Source: Phlyctochytrium arcticum
Lineage: Eukaryota > Chytridiomycota > Chytridiomycetes > Chytridiales > Chytridiaceae
DNA: 64,000 nt
NCBI GenBank assembly: GCA_025602905.1
Contig: JAHLKI010000016.1
Location: 62,001-126,000 of the forward strand
Reading direction: 5' to 3'
Below are positions 1 through 11,600 of this stretch, in pieces. A model generated the notes under the pieces. The model did no database searches. It was not told where the DNA came from and worked only from the letters and a program-made list of their open reading frames with translations. Every line of letters begins with the position of its first letter. Position 1 is the first letter of the stretch. The position numbers and the translations under genes are program-made.

Positions 1-1933
1 ATACGTGGTGATGGGACTGATGCGGGTGACTACTTTCGTGGGAATAACGGTTCGGCAGGGTTACCTCGAAAATAACGCTACTATGTTGGGAGACGTACTA
101 AGAATGACATCCGATCATCAGTATATGCCAAAACTGTGGAACGGTATCTTGAACACATACCTTACAAGCATCGACAAATAGAGAATGCAACACTCTTCGC
201 AAGCATTCTTCATCCAGCTGTACCATTCTGGGCAAGTCCGGGGCTAATCGTACATCAATTGGCACTTTGCGATTGATTTGAGCGCGTGCGACCCCGTTGA
301 CAACACTTTCCAGCAACCATGGCAAATCGACAAATACTGGCCGAACGGTGATGAGCCCATTAGCCAGCCGCGAAAAGTCGTAGCCGTCGGACACGAGATG
401 AAGCATGGACTGAGCAAGATGATGAACACTACTGGTTGAATGACTGAGCGATGCAAAAAAGCCATCCGGCGGATTGGGTATCTCGGCTTTCCCGGTTTGC
501 CGTTGCGTGACTAATGGATCACTGCTCAGCAAAGTCTCCATCTCCTTCAATACGTCTCGTAAAGGTCGCAATAGTTCGTTGCATAAAAAGCCTAAAACCA
601 TGCTTGACTCGCTTGCGGCCAACTGCGCACCAGGTTTCTTCAGAGTGTCGTCTGCGCGATTTTTCCGACCCTGTTCTCTCGCCTTTCGCCGTAAGCTGGC
701 TTCAGACGCGTCGCGCTCTACTCCAGCGGCTGAATAGAGAATCATTGCGCTGTGAAGAAGGCATACCCAGTATTGGATACGTTGAAGGAGTTGTGGGAAC
801 GCAACTGCTGGGTCAACGGGGTCACCTGCCGTTGGTACTGAGTTGTCTATCTGCAAAGCATCGACCTTTGCGTAGGTGGGAGAAATGGCGCAAACGGTAG
901 CTACTGCGGTAAATACACAAAGTCCAGTGAGTCCGGTCGTAGAAGCAATGACGACGGCGGGTGGGAACATGTAGTAGAAAACTGCTTCGTGGGTCCCATC
1001 GGAAACATTTGCTATCGCGAATGGCACTCCGATGACAATGGCGAATGAACACAGCACGTACAAACCGGCAATGATGTAGCCATTCTGCCAGCACATGATA
1101 ACATTCATAACACGGCGCTTGTCCAAGAGAGTCAGAAACGGGCACATGATCAAAGATCCCAACAGTATAGCAGGGAAGGTTCGGAATACAAGTTCACTAA
1201 ACGAAATTCCATCATATTCCGTAAGATTGGTTAGAGCTTGAGCGTGGGTACATGATTCCAAGACGGATGTCAGACCAGCTAGCATCCAAAAGATGAGGGT
1301 CCCCCGCACCGTTTCTAGTCGTTGGCAGGTATGAGGAATGAGCCAACGCATGACCACGGCCATAAGTGTTCCGTTGATGGCTGATCCGGAAGCAATGATG
1401 AGTGCAGGGATAACGGGGATTTCGAGTGCCATCGCGCCTAGAACGACCGGCATATACACAAGCGGATGAATGTACCGCATGGCGGAATCGGTTCGCAAGA
1501 TGGCAGCAGCCAGGGCAGCGGTCGGCAACCACGCAACCATCAGACTTCCTTCCGCGTAATTCCTCGAAATGTACGCTAGTGCAAAGAACAAGACCGACCA
1601 GAGCCCAATGCGTGCTGATGATTGAAACAGGGATACATATGGACGATGGCGGGATATGACGGCTGATGGGTACCGATCCAGTTGAGTGGTCGAAATTTGA
1701 TGATTCTGTCGCGGGGAGGATTGCCCGTGCCGAGAATGCATACCTCCCCCTACAGATTTTCGCCCATTCCCTGCCCATCCTCCCTCTAGATCTGCTGGGG
1801 ATGTTCGTGCCACTGATATGGCAATATTGTCCCTATCAGAGCTAATTCCGGCCAATACTTGTTCGCGCAGTTCGGTATGAGTTGCGTCCAAGTCTATATC
1901 CATTCCCACATCCCCATTCTCCATGATAGTCAT
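1..1933 (-). CDS. MASE1-domain membrane histidine kinase, partial (runs off left edge)
   Basis: Long open exon (161-1933) followed by a GTATGT intron (98-160, phase 0) and a second exon that continues past base 1. After a disordered start, residues about 100-400 form repeated hydrophobic helices of MASE1 type, the bacterial-style integral-membrane sensor. Then come a histidine-kinase dimerisation region (FLCNELLRPL) and the start of an ATPase N-box (LRRVLHSLFVDACK). Known family: the input module of a two-component phosphorelay at a membrane. Odd point: the H-box reads NEL where fungal kinases have FLCHELRNPL, so the phospho-accepting His is Asn. The kinase may signal non-canonically or act through a partner. 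Start chosen at the first Met; a second Met lies three codons on. The receiver domain, if any, is outside the window. Confidence 0.8.
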
Positions 1934-3510
1934 GTTCGTAAAATTGCAAAAACTTCAGACCGGAACGGGATCGCTTTTTCGATGAATGATATTTTCAGTA
2001 ATTCAGTATTCGTGAAAATCCACTGCAGTCAAAAAAATCATGCTGATCTTGTAAACAGGCCGGGCCTGGATGCTGATTGAGCAGAATATAAAGCTCTCTG
2101 CAAAATCTGAAGGCGCGAAAAATGGACAGCTGTAGGTTGATAGTCATGGTAAGGTTAATTCTAGATCAGAACAGCTCAACAGAATATATAGACGTACGTT
2201 GACAAGGACCAGAAAAAAATTGGAGGTGCTGAGATGGACAGCGGGTTACTAGGTGGGTTATGCTACAGCGGGACTTCAGTTTTCCAAGAACTTTCCTAGA
2301 ACCCAGAGATTTGGGCCAACAAAAAGGTCCTTGATTGAATGGATTTGGGTTTTGGATATTCAACACCCACAGTTGGGTAACTTTCCCATCGCGCGTTTTT
2401 TTATTCCCTACGACCCGGTTTTATAGTTTTCTCCATCCCGGGCCGGCCGCGTCATGTCCTATCAGAAGGGGCAACTCTGGATTCAACAATACCGGCTCGA
2501 AAAATGACCCTCAGAAGGGTTGTATGTTGGCTGGTTCAGGGCTTTGCACCCATTTACCGCGTAGAAGTGCTCTGAGATATTCTGGTGGGAATGTCAAATT
2601 GGACAACGAATCTAGGGTATGAAACATGAAAACGACTTCCGAGAGCACCGATATCTCTTGAAAAACAAACTGATCGGACACTTGTTGTGTGTCGGCCTCC
2701 GATCCATTGGATGAGGTGACTCTCATTTGTTTATTGACCGTTGCGTCTCCGCCCCAAGCCCTGGACACGTTGCCCTATTGTCCGCGCAAACACAACAATT
2801 GGACCATACGTACCGACTGGCGCGCGGCTTCGGGAAGGTCACTCGCAGTCGGCCAATGTTTATCCTCTATTTGTTTGATCGACCGCTCTTATTCACGGTT
2901 TTCGGAGACGTTAACGGAGGATGGCCATGTCAACAGTGCCGAGGAGCAGGGCGGAGTTTCGTTGGAGCCGCTTACGTAACGACTGATCTAGACGTTACTT
3001 TTAAAGTTGCCGCCATCAAGGACAGCATCAACTTTTTTGCTATTTTTCTTGTTTTGTGTGTGGTTGATTAACTTTGGATTCCTGTTTCACCAGTCCAATG
3101 TAGAGTCCAACGTGCTTCGCGCCAAGGATGCGAGCAGGGATGCGAGACCAAGAACCAAGGATAGGTGGTTGATGATTTGACCCACAGTGTCGGGCAATCG
3201 CCAGAGCCAGAACCCTTTGGATCTGCTGTTGGATCTGGGTCAAAAGGTCGGTTTCCCATCCGACCATGTGCATCAAGCATGAGCTCTCATATGCCTTGGA
3301 TGATTGGCTCCCACTTTTAGCAGTCAGAATGCAGATGCGCGAAAACCATGTTAAGACATCTAGTACTAGAGATACAAAAAAAAGTCCAAGCAACAGAGTA
3401 TTGAAAGAAAGTAGCAAAAATAAACAACTAATTTAGGGAAAGTATGTGCAATGGATTACATTTCAGAAATGCATAGGGAAGTGTAATGGTGGCAGAGTAA
3501 GGGAGGGCCT
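1934..3510. other. Intergenic, no convincing gene
   Basis: Open frames here are short and conflict between strands, and I recognise no family. The longest, on the minus strand at 3040-3417, would start with one hydrophobic helix. It lies directly downstream of the YcnI-like gene and may be 3' flank. No repeat or RNA gene seen. Confidence 0.4.
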
Positions 3511-4217
3511 TTACAGGAAGTAAAGCATTGATGAAGCGACGGCACCAGCAGCGGACGCGATGGCAACGGTCCAAGCTGGGCTGGCAGTAGTGGCGGGAGA
3601 AGAGGCAGTGTTGACACCAGCTGGGGTCAAACCCATCTGGGTCCAGCCCATGTCCTCAAACTTGAGAAGAGTTCCGTTGCGCATGACGGTAACCTTGGGA
3701 GCAATGGTTCCGTTCCAGTAGTTGACGCCATTGTTTTCACAGTACTGAGTAGTCTCAAAGTAGATTGGGGTACCGTCGGCAACGTCGGGGAGAGAGCACT
3801 GGAAACCAAAGTCCATGTAGTAGTCGTTGGAAAGGAGGTTGCCGGACCATTCGACAGTGTCAATAGTCTCGTTGATGGCACCACCTTCGGTCTGGATGGG
3901 GGTAGCGAGAGGGCGGTTGGTGATCTTGATGTTCCAGGTAGGAATCAACTGAGGCTTGACTGACGCGACAGACTCGGGGAACTTGACGACAACGCGGTTG
4001 GTTGCGTTCTTGCCACATCCGTGAGCTGTAAAGGAGGTAAATCATAAGTAATCAACGTCTTGGAACTGAGTGATGGAGGGATGAACTTACGAATGCGGAT
4101 AGCAGAGCGAACATTGGACTTTGGTGTGCCGACAGCGGGGTTACATGACGCGTGGGCATCGACGGAGAAGGCGGCAGTGGCGACCAAGAACAAGGCGGCG
4201 AGAGTTGACTGAAGCAT
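3511..4217 (-). CDS. Secreted YcnI/DUF1775-like protein, possible copper binder, GPI-like tail
   Basis: Two exons (4091-4217, 3511-4025; GTAAGT...TTTACAG intron) give 213 residues. Residues 1-21 are a signal peptide whose likely cleavage (SVDA|HASC) leaves an N-terminal His. The splice joint restores RIPHGC, matching the RVPHGC core of YcnI. VKFPESVASVKP, TVEWSGNLL and FGFQCSLPD follow family order. The C-terminus is a Ser/Thr/Ala linker plus a hydrophobic tail, like a GPI-anchor signal. In bacteria YcnI sits next to copper import genes and binds copper through its N-terminal His, so an extracellular copper role is inferred. A TATA box lies 123 bp upstream of the ATG. The family is mainly bacterial; ancient transfer is possible but not shown. 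Confidence 0.82.
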
Positions 4218-4339
4218 GATGATTGACAGAAACGCGGGAGGAATGAACAAGAAAAAAAACTTGAGGAAAAGACTATTGGATGGGAAGTGTGAAGGAACGC
4301 GCGCTGTTTTTGCGGGTGGGAGGGCGAAAACAGCGCACG

Positions 4340-4348
4340 CTTTTATAG
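4340..4348 (-). promoter_or_regulatory. TATA box of the YcnI-like gene
   Basis: CTATAAAAG on the minus strand, 123 bp upstream of the ATG at 4217, in a GC-rich upstream region. Confidence 0.6.
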
Positions 4349-4469
4349 CCGGGCAGCGGCTCGGCGGGGCGGGTGCTGCGCTCTTTTCTTTTTGCGGCCG
4401 CCCGCCGCAGGTGGCTGGTGCGACATTGCGTTGCCATGGCTGCGCACTGTCCGTCGCGTTCGGACATGC

Positions 4470-4486
4470 GGGGGGGGGGGGGGGGG
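4470..4486 (+). repeat. 17-base guanine homopolymer
   Basis: Uninterrupted run of 17 G, flanked by GCGG-rich and CCC sequence. It lies upstream of the YcnI-like gene promoter and could form a G-quadruplex. Its exact length may be a sequencing artefact. Confidence 0.9.
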
Positions 4487-5468
4487 CCCTATTTTGAGGG
4501 TGGTTTCGGGTTTCGCGGAACGCCGGCAACATCGGCACGGATGCATTCATGTCCTGGCCTGGGATATACAAAGGGCAGAGCATTCGCTGGTGGGATTGGA
4601 TGCGTGCTATACGCTGAATATGATGATATGTTTAGATTACGGCTGTGATGTTGCTTCCTGGCCGGGCGGCGCTTGCATTCATCAGACTTTTCCTTGCTTG
4701 CATTACCCAGACTTTTCCAAACAATGTGAGCAACCTTCCACCAATCTTTCAAGTCGTGCCCATTGCTCGAGGACGCGTTAGTCCTTTTTCGGCGGGCGCT
4801 TTACATGAGGCGTTTTTGCCCAAACAGCCAAGAACAGGAACGCGTCGCGTCGCTGCTTCGAGAAGTGGCCAGAGAAGTGGCTGATACTTCGAAAATACTC
4901 GATTATGGCGAAGGGCATGAGAAAGGCATGATGGAAAGAGTTGGGAAAAGACGAGCGATTGAGCTTACCCAGGCTCAGCTCCGGTACCAACATCAAACAC
5001 GGGGTTGGGTAATTAGTTACCACCAACCTGCCCACAATTTCCCCCACGATACAGCACAGTGAAAAAGGAGGAGGCCCATATCATCTTGCTGTTTTTGGCA
5101 GATGGGCCTGTAAATGTACTGATCCGATTTTTTGAATTATGAATTGCATACCGGCCCCACTTATGAACGGTATTCCGGATCATAAGTGTGCGCACATTTT
5201 TATCATACTGGCTAATGCAACAAACTGCGTAGACAAACTAAAGCCAGCGGAATTCTATGATTTTGAGCAGAACTATATAATAATTTCGGGCAGCGGTGTG
5301 AGCCAATAACTGTAAAATCTGGCCACTTCTGCCCATACAAAGTGGGATTGTCATAGCGGTATTGGAGGTCATCATCATTGGCTAGCCTGAACAATGGGGG
5401 GCGAAAAATCTCATGCAAAAAGTACGTTCATTGATACCATCTCCTGCATCAACTCTACAAACATGATT
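4487..5468. other. Intergenic, no convincing gene
   Basis: Only short overlapping frames on both strands. No recognised domain, repeat or RNA gene. Confidence 0.4.
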
Positions 5469-6610
5469 TCAAGACACAAAGCAATTGCATTCTAGAGCTT
5501 CCCATCCGCGCTTTGGACGCGCGAGATCGTACGCTTTGGCAATCTGCTGGTCTTTCAAATAGATGTTCAGAGTTTGGGCGATATAGTGAACGGCCATAAT
5601 AACTCTTTTCGTCATCGTATCAAACGATGCATTTTTCCTTTGCGCGATAAACTTTTTCAACGTGAGTATGGGATTTTCCACAAGCTTCAGCGAGTCTGAT
5701 AGGGCATGTGGGATGTTTTCTTTTTGTTGCCCACCACTACTTTCCATCAGAATCTCCTCCGAATCATTCGTCTACGCTCAATGCTGTGGCATCGCTAAAG
5801 TTTTTGGTGGGTATCGAGTGGCGAGGACCGCAGTGCTTCTGGCGAGGTACTGTTGCTCAGTAGCTTGACCTTTAGCCCAAATCTTTTGAAAAATTGTTTG
5901 GCTTCCTCGGCAATTAACTCTCTATATCCGCCCTCAGGTTACCAATATTGCCGAATCGACGAATTATCTCCTCAAGAGTGAACTGGCGTACATTATTTGA
6001 CAATCTTACCCTCGAAATTTATCCAACAAACTGCCTCTCCCGTAACTACACGCAACCTTCATGAGGTACGTGTCGAAAATGGGTAATAATAGGATAATAT
6101 CGTACAATCAGGCAGACTCTTTCATCAACTGCCGCGATTGGGCTCTGATGGTATTCTCTTCCACCAGAAGGGCAAGCTCCTTGCGCAACGCTGCGACCTC
6201 TATCTCCTTGACAGCATTTTTGATTCCTGACCTTCCCCAGCAATTACAGCTGCGGATCCACTACTGCACGCGACAGGCAGACTGATACCGATCTCAGATA
6301 GATCGTCGCCGGACTCACTGCCAATGCTAATCACGGCCGGTGCCACCTTTACTTGTGTTGTGCTCAGCAGATGGTGGTTGACAATGCCAAATGAACGTCG
6401 TGGCCCATCTTCTCAAGATTATCCCTCATACTTTTTTTGGTTTGTGTGAGGTTTCCAAATCATTTCTAAGTGGCTGCGTTGCCCGGGATCATAGATGGCC
6501 AGATTTGCCGCATCAGAGCTCTTTTCAAAGTGGATGTCGGAGTACTTGATTCAAATGGCGTTTCCAACTCCATTCTAAAGATCGAATCAGGAAAAACACT
6601 CTTGTGTTGC
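5469..6610 (-). pseudogene. Decayed, frameshifted protein gene of unknown family
   Basis: On the minus strand several protein-like segments follow one another in different frames. First is one containing DAANLAIYDPGQRSHLEMIW, then two in-frame stops, then KVAPAVISIGSESGDDLSEI. After a frame change comes a Leu/Glu-rich coiled-coil (EVAALRKELALLVEEN), then FTLEEIIRRFGNIGNLRADI, then RELIAEEAKQFFKRFGLKV. The last open part (5469-5747) has a basic helix (TLKKFIAQRKNASF) and ends ECNCFVS. At least three frame changes and several stops separate them, which fits neutral decay better than introns. I do not recognise the family. The DPG in the first segment recalls a RuvC-I motif, but the strand is opposite to the nearby Fanzor relic. 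Confidence 0.5.
6012..6072 (+). repeat. Dispersed ~60-bp repeat, copy 1
   Basis: Shares an ordered core (CAAACTGCC, TAACTACACGC, TCATGAGGTAC) with two minus-strand copies near 14.1 and 14.5 kb. In this orientation it reads KFIQQTASPVTTR with no stop and ends at a GAG|GTACGTG splice-donor-like site. It lies about 0.7-0.8 kb upstream of the Fanzor-like relic, same strand. Confidence 0.65.
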
Positions 6611-6759
6611 CGGGAATAACAGATAGTCCAATTAGATCATCGGCCGCTTTAGCATCATCATCGCAGACTTGCATCGTGTCTTTTTTCACCCGGGCTCTTC
6701 TCAAGTAGTGTCGGGCGGATCCCATTACAATCGCTTGCGCAAGCTGCTTCCATCTTCCC

Positions 6760-7133
6760 TTGTTGATCTGGCAATGGTCGTTGGTCAAGCAACAAATCCA
6801 AAACAGAGTCAAACAGCAGACACGCCTGAGACGCAGCCTAAGACGCGCTGCCGTAGTGCTGCGCACTTGCCCAGAAATGAACATACATGCCACAGAGTGT
6901 GTTCTGGGTGTTTTGGCAAACTGCAACATCGAGAACTTCGTCCAACAACTTGCCATCTACCACAAAAAACAAGGCTATCTATATTGGCCACTGGAAGCTC
7001 CTTGATCCCTCAAGCTCTACAAGACGGAAAGAATTTACTCTGGTGCTGGGCTGTACTTGACCGTGCGATTCACCGAGCAAAGCGCGCGAATTACTTTGGC
7101 AAATTTTGTGGGGACCATTCAAAGAACCTTTAG
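6760..7133 (+). pseudogene. Fanzor-like (TnpB-related) C-terminal relic
   Basis: One frame gives IWQWSLVKQQI and then RLRRSLRRAAVV, resembling the stretch just before the zinc ribbon in Fanzor proteins. The neighbouring frame continues VCSGCFGKLQHRE and ends VLDRAIHRAKRANYFG, like a zinc-ribbon knuckle followed by the RuvC-III block (usually a Cys pair, then DRD-x-NAA-x-N). A single frameshift joins the two. The second Cys pair is incomplete and the RuvC-III Asp is Ala, so the relic should be inactive. It stops about 100 bp before the CDK start codon. No N-terminal nuclease part is recognisable upstream. Confidence 0.5.
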
Positions 7134-7232
7134 CCGCAGGAGAAGAGAAGCAATCAAACCGTGGACTAATAGAAGCTTAGGAAGTCATCAAAGCGACAAA
7201 AGGACTTTAAATACCGATATCATCCCTCAAAC

Positions 7233-8425
7233 ATGTCACAAGACCGTTATATTCGTCTGGAGAAGCTAGGAGAAGGAACCTATGCCACAGTCTACAAAGG
7301 AAAGAACCGTAACGACGGCTCAATCGTTGCTCTCAAGGAGATTCATCTCGATAACGAGGAGGGCGCACCTTCAACAGCCATCCGCGAAATCTCACTCATG
7401 AAAGAGTTGCGGCATCCAAATATCGTTCGCCTTCATGATGTGATTCATACAGAAAAGACATTAACGCTGGTGTTTGAGTTTATGGACCAAGACTTGAAAA
7501 AATACATGGACTCATTGGGAACGGGGGGCATGATCGCGCCACATATGGCCAAATGGTTCATGTTCCAGTTACTCCAGGGGATAAACTTTTGTCATGAAAA
7601 CCGCGTCCTCCACCGAGATCTCAAACCGCAAAACTTGGTGAGTTTGCATTAGTCTTTAGAACTCCTGAAAAATTCGCACTCAAACTTGTGAAACAGCTCA
7701 TAAATTCCAAAGCCGAGCTAAAACTTGGTGATTTTGGTCTTGCCCGTGCTTTTGGTATTCCCGTCAACACATTTTCCAACGAGGTCGTCACCCTCTGGTA
7801 CCGCGCCCCCGACGTCCTCCTCGGCTCCCGTAACTACTCCACCTCCATTGACATTTGGTCCGCCGGCTGCATCATGGCCGAAATGTACTCGGGCAAGCCG
7901 CTCTTCCCCGGAAAGACAAACGAGGACCAACTCTTTAAAATCTTTAAACTTCTCGGAACTCCCAATGACGAAATCTGGCCCCGGGTCAGTGAACTTCCCG
8001 AATACAAATCGAATTGGCCAATGTACCAAGGCCAGATCCTCTCCTCAAAAATCCCAAACATGGATTGGATGGGTTACGACCTCTTGTCGAAAATGCTCGT
8101 CTTCGAACCCACCCGCCGTATCTCGGCCAAGGATGCGCTGAATCATGTGTATTTCCATGACTTTTTGCAGGCACAATATGGACAACAGGTCCCTTCGCCG
8201 CAGTTTATGGCCGCTGGAATGCCGACGCCCATGATGACTCCTGCCATGATGCAGGGAATGCCTGTACAGGGGATGCCTCCTGTACCGCTCGGAGTATTAC
8301 CTGTCAACATGGGACCAAACGGGGCAGCAGTACTCGCTGCGCAACAGGCAGCGCAGGCGGGCGGTATGCAGATGCCGCCAAACATGAATGGGATGGGTGG
8401 TATGGGTGGAAATTACATGTCCTAA
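7233..8425 (+). CDS. PHO85: Cyclin-dependent protein kinase, PHO85/CDK5 type
   Basis: Two exons (7233-7637, 7697-8425, phase 0) give 377 residues. All kinase motifs are present: [11 protein letters not shown] loop, ALKE lysine, PSTAIRE cyclin helix, HRDLKPQN catalytic loop, DFG, and activation segment [13 protein letters not shown]. The order and the [15 protein letters not shown] stretch are typical of PHO85. Known role: with PCL-type cyclins it phosphorylates regulators of phosphate use, glycogen storage and the cell cycle, in nucleus and cytosol. The last 75 residues are a Met/Gly/Pro/Gln-rich low-complexity tail beyond the kinase fold. The start has no in-frame alternative upstream. Confidence 0.95.
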
Positions 8426-8678
8426 ACCCAAGATTTGTTTTCCTCGCATTGTTTCCGACTTTTTCATACCAGTTGCTTTGATTGTCCATTTTATGTTTCC
8501 TTTTTCTTCTATCAAGCTGTACATTGCCCACTTTGACTGAAATAACAATGTGCGATACGACTCTGTTTTAATAAACACCTCTAGTCCGCTGTTTTGCGAA
8601 TCTACGTTACAGTGAAAGGCAACTCATGTTCACAATGGAGGAGGGCGCGCAAGTGAGATCGACAGAAATGAATGATTT

Positions 8679-11600
8679 CTACTGGAAATTGGTAAATATC
8701 CACTCGGATTGTTTCCGCTGTTGATGTTGCTGTTGCTGTGGAACTGGTCGCCCATCGGCTTCCGGTACAGAGACTCCTTGCATGGCGTCCGATTGCTCAA
8801 GGGCCGAATCAGTTTGCCGTCTTATTTCCCATGTCCCAAAGTAGTGTCGGTTGATTCGGATTGTAATGACTTTAACAAAGCGATTGAATGTGACGATTCT
8901 CAAACGGGCAAAATCGCCCGAGGGAATCTCTGAAACGGCCGCGAGGAAGGTATCCAGACTGGTAACGACGCGGCTATTAACCTATTGAGAAAATCTACTT
9001 GAGTCTCTCTTTCCCAATGATTTCCTGAAAGATTCGTACCTCGGTGACCCACGTGAGTGGGTGTAAGTTGTATAACTGGGAGGGAGAGCCGTCATATACC
9101 ACGGAACACATAACCCCTAGAGAAAGTGCATTAGGATAGGCGAACAATCTTAAGAAAGTGGACTTACCAGCAGGTACTTCTTTCAGTTGCTGGTATACTG
9201 CCTTATGCGGCACTATTGGAAAACGTCAGTCTGAGTAAATCGACAAATTATTCATTACCCTGCAATAACATACTTTGGAATATTGCACCAGACCATCCGA
9301 CAATTCGATCTGTGCCGTGACTTTCCAGCAAAGATAATGGGACATTGACTTTCTCCTCCCGACCTTCCCGTAAAATAGTCTAGATCAAACAGCCTAGGGT
9401 CAGTCCTCGCTCATTTAAGCATCAAGTGCAGGAATAATGGCTCACCAGATTCAGCGATTCTGCGTCTACATTCCCGAGGATATCCAAGAACCGCGTTGCC
9501 GGTTCATCATTCACGGCCAGAATCAAATCTCCTTCCTTCAAGACACTAGCCGCCGCCGTGCCCGACGTAAGCCGCCGGACCACCAACACATTTCGCCGAC
9601 TCAAATGTGATCCTTCAATCCGGCGGACCCAGTCATCACTCAATCCCAAAATACGCGCATGTGCAATTTGGGCATAGGTGAGCTCGACTTCGAGACCTCT
9701 GATGACAGGTGATTCGCCACGCTTGAGTCGGTCAATGATGGGAAGAGCAAGTTCTATAGGCAAACCCAAGTGGAAATCGTTTCGCCCTTTGGCCGCGTGT
9801 TTTGTGTGCGCGGCATACAAGGCTTGGACGCGTCCTTCGGCATCGGTCAGTACTCCTCCCTGTGAAACAGGATTTTCCAGCTCGATTCCCTCCACATTGG
9901 CGGCACGATAGGCTGGCGGTATGGGCTCGTTGACGAAAAATTGGCGGACGTTTGTAACGACAGTTTTGCGAACGACTGGTTGGTAAGATTTGGTCAACGC
10001 CACGAGGTAAACACTATCCCCTTGGTTCAAAGTCTTGTCCGAGATAACGGCTTCTTGTACAAACGTTTCTCCTAGAAGCGATGTGTCATATTGAACAACA
10101 CCAAAGTTGTAAATTTGGTGCAAGTAGACCAATTTTCCCGGTATGATGATACTGTTTGCAAAAGTAAGGAGAATGTCGCCTACCGAGGTCGGCACGGTAT
10201 GTCGGTCCACAATAATCAATCCCTTGGCAACATCCACCACCAATCCTATTCCACTGTGGACTTGATGTATGACGCCGTCAATCCGGAAAGGCAGGTGAAA
10301 TTCAACGTGTACCAGTGCTGGGACCACTTTGCGGCCAGGGCCAAGACCTTCATCCAATCGAATATGCGATGCAGTATGTGGGGAGTACTCGGCAACGTCG
10401 TTGCAAGGTGGCAAATTGACATAATCCCACAATCCTGTTTGATCGTTCCTTGTCGCCATATTGAGTGGATGCCATCGGCGGTCAATTTGTACCAAAGCTA
10501 GCTTTTGCTTGTTGATATCTGACAGATGAAAGTATCGAATTGGCACACGTTCGTTATCTTTGAGACCACTCATAATCTCAACAAATTTGTCCAGCGTAGG
10601 AGTGCCTTGGTTATTCAGGGATGTGATAACACAACGTCGATTTATTCCAGCCAAATGAAGCATGTAGCCAGGGCCTGCGACGTAGACCCCGCCAACGGGT
10701 ACCATGAAGCTGCGTGCAACTTGATATGAAAGATCGTTGAGCACTCCGCCTCCTACTTCCACATAACGACTGGGAGTAATGGAGTGGAGATCTTGCACAT
10801 CCACTTTGATTTCCTTACGCTCGGCTCCTCTTTGAACCGTCAACGTGATAGTCTTGCCCACCGAATCGTCTAGGACCGCCTCTACTGGCACGAAAGATAT
10901 GACGGGGTTACCATTGAGCTCCAACAGGATGTCGCCAGCCTGCAATGAAAGCCGAAACAATTATTTAGCATTGATGGCATGTGAGCGAGTAAGACTGTGC
11001 GCACCTCTAGCCGGGAGTCTGCTGGTCCTTTCGGAACAACCTGGCTACGCAATAGTTTAGCCTAAAAGATACAAGCAGCCCTGCATCAATATTTCGTACC
11101 TGACGGTCAACATTCCTGTGCCTTCTGGAAACTTTTCCCGGATTTCCCTCTCCGTGGAAGCATCCAACCCCAGTCTTTTGACTTCATCGTATGGTGTGAA
11201 TCTAATTGCTCATTGAGTGCGGAGTTCCTAGATCCGGAATGCAAGAGCCTTACTTGAATATTGTTTGAATGGTCCCTCGGGTTATTGGCTCTCCAGATTG
11301 TAACAAGCGTAATACGCGAACCACTCGATCAAGTGGCAGGAAAAAGCTGGAGGCACTTAGCGTGGCACCACCTTAGTAGATATCGCATCGGTGACCTGTA
11401 TTGCCTAACCTCATGGTTTTACTCTTACCCGCGTTTAGGGCAATCGCATTTCCTTCTGCATTGATAACTGGGGACCCAGAACTCCCTAAAAAAGGATCAA
11501 TTTGTCATATGGCCGATACACTCGAGCATGTTTTGATGATACCTCCTGATGTCATAGATGCGGCTTGGTAGTAAACTGCGTTTGGTTAATATCGAGACAC

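Noticed and set aside
3040..3417. Minus-strand ORF with an N-terminal hydrophobic helix
   Set aside because: No homology recognised, lies in the 3' flank of another gene, and has no promoter evidence.
4343..4781. Several overlapping frames around the G run
   Set aside because: They come from GC-rich low-complexity sequence and read as Gly/Pro/Ala tracts with no domain.
6440..6500. DPG-x-R string on the minus strand as a Fanzor RuvC-I motif
   Set aside because: It is on the strand opposite to the nearby Fanzor-like C-terminus, and the following sequence does not resemble a nuclease core.
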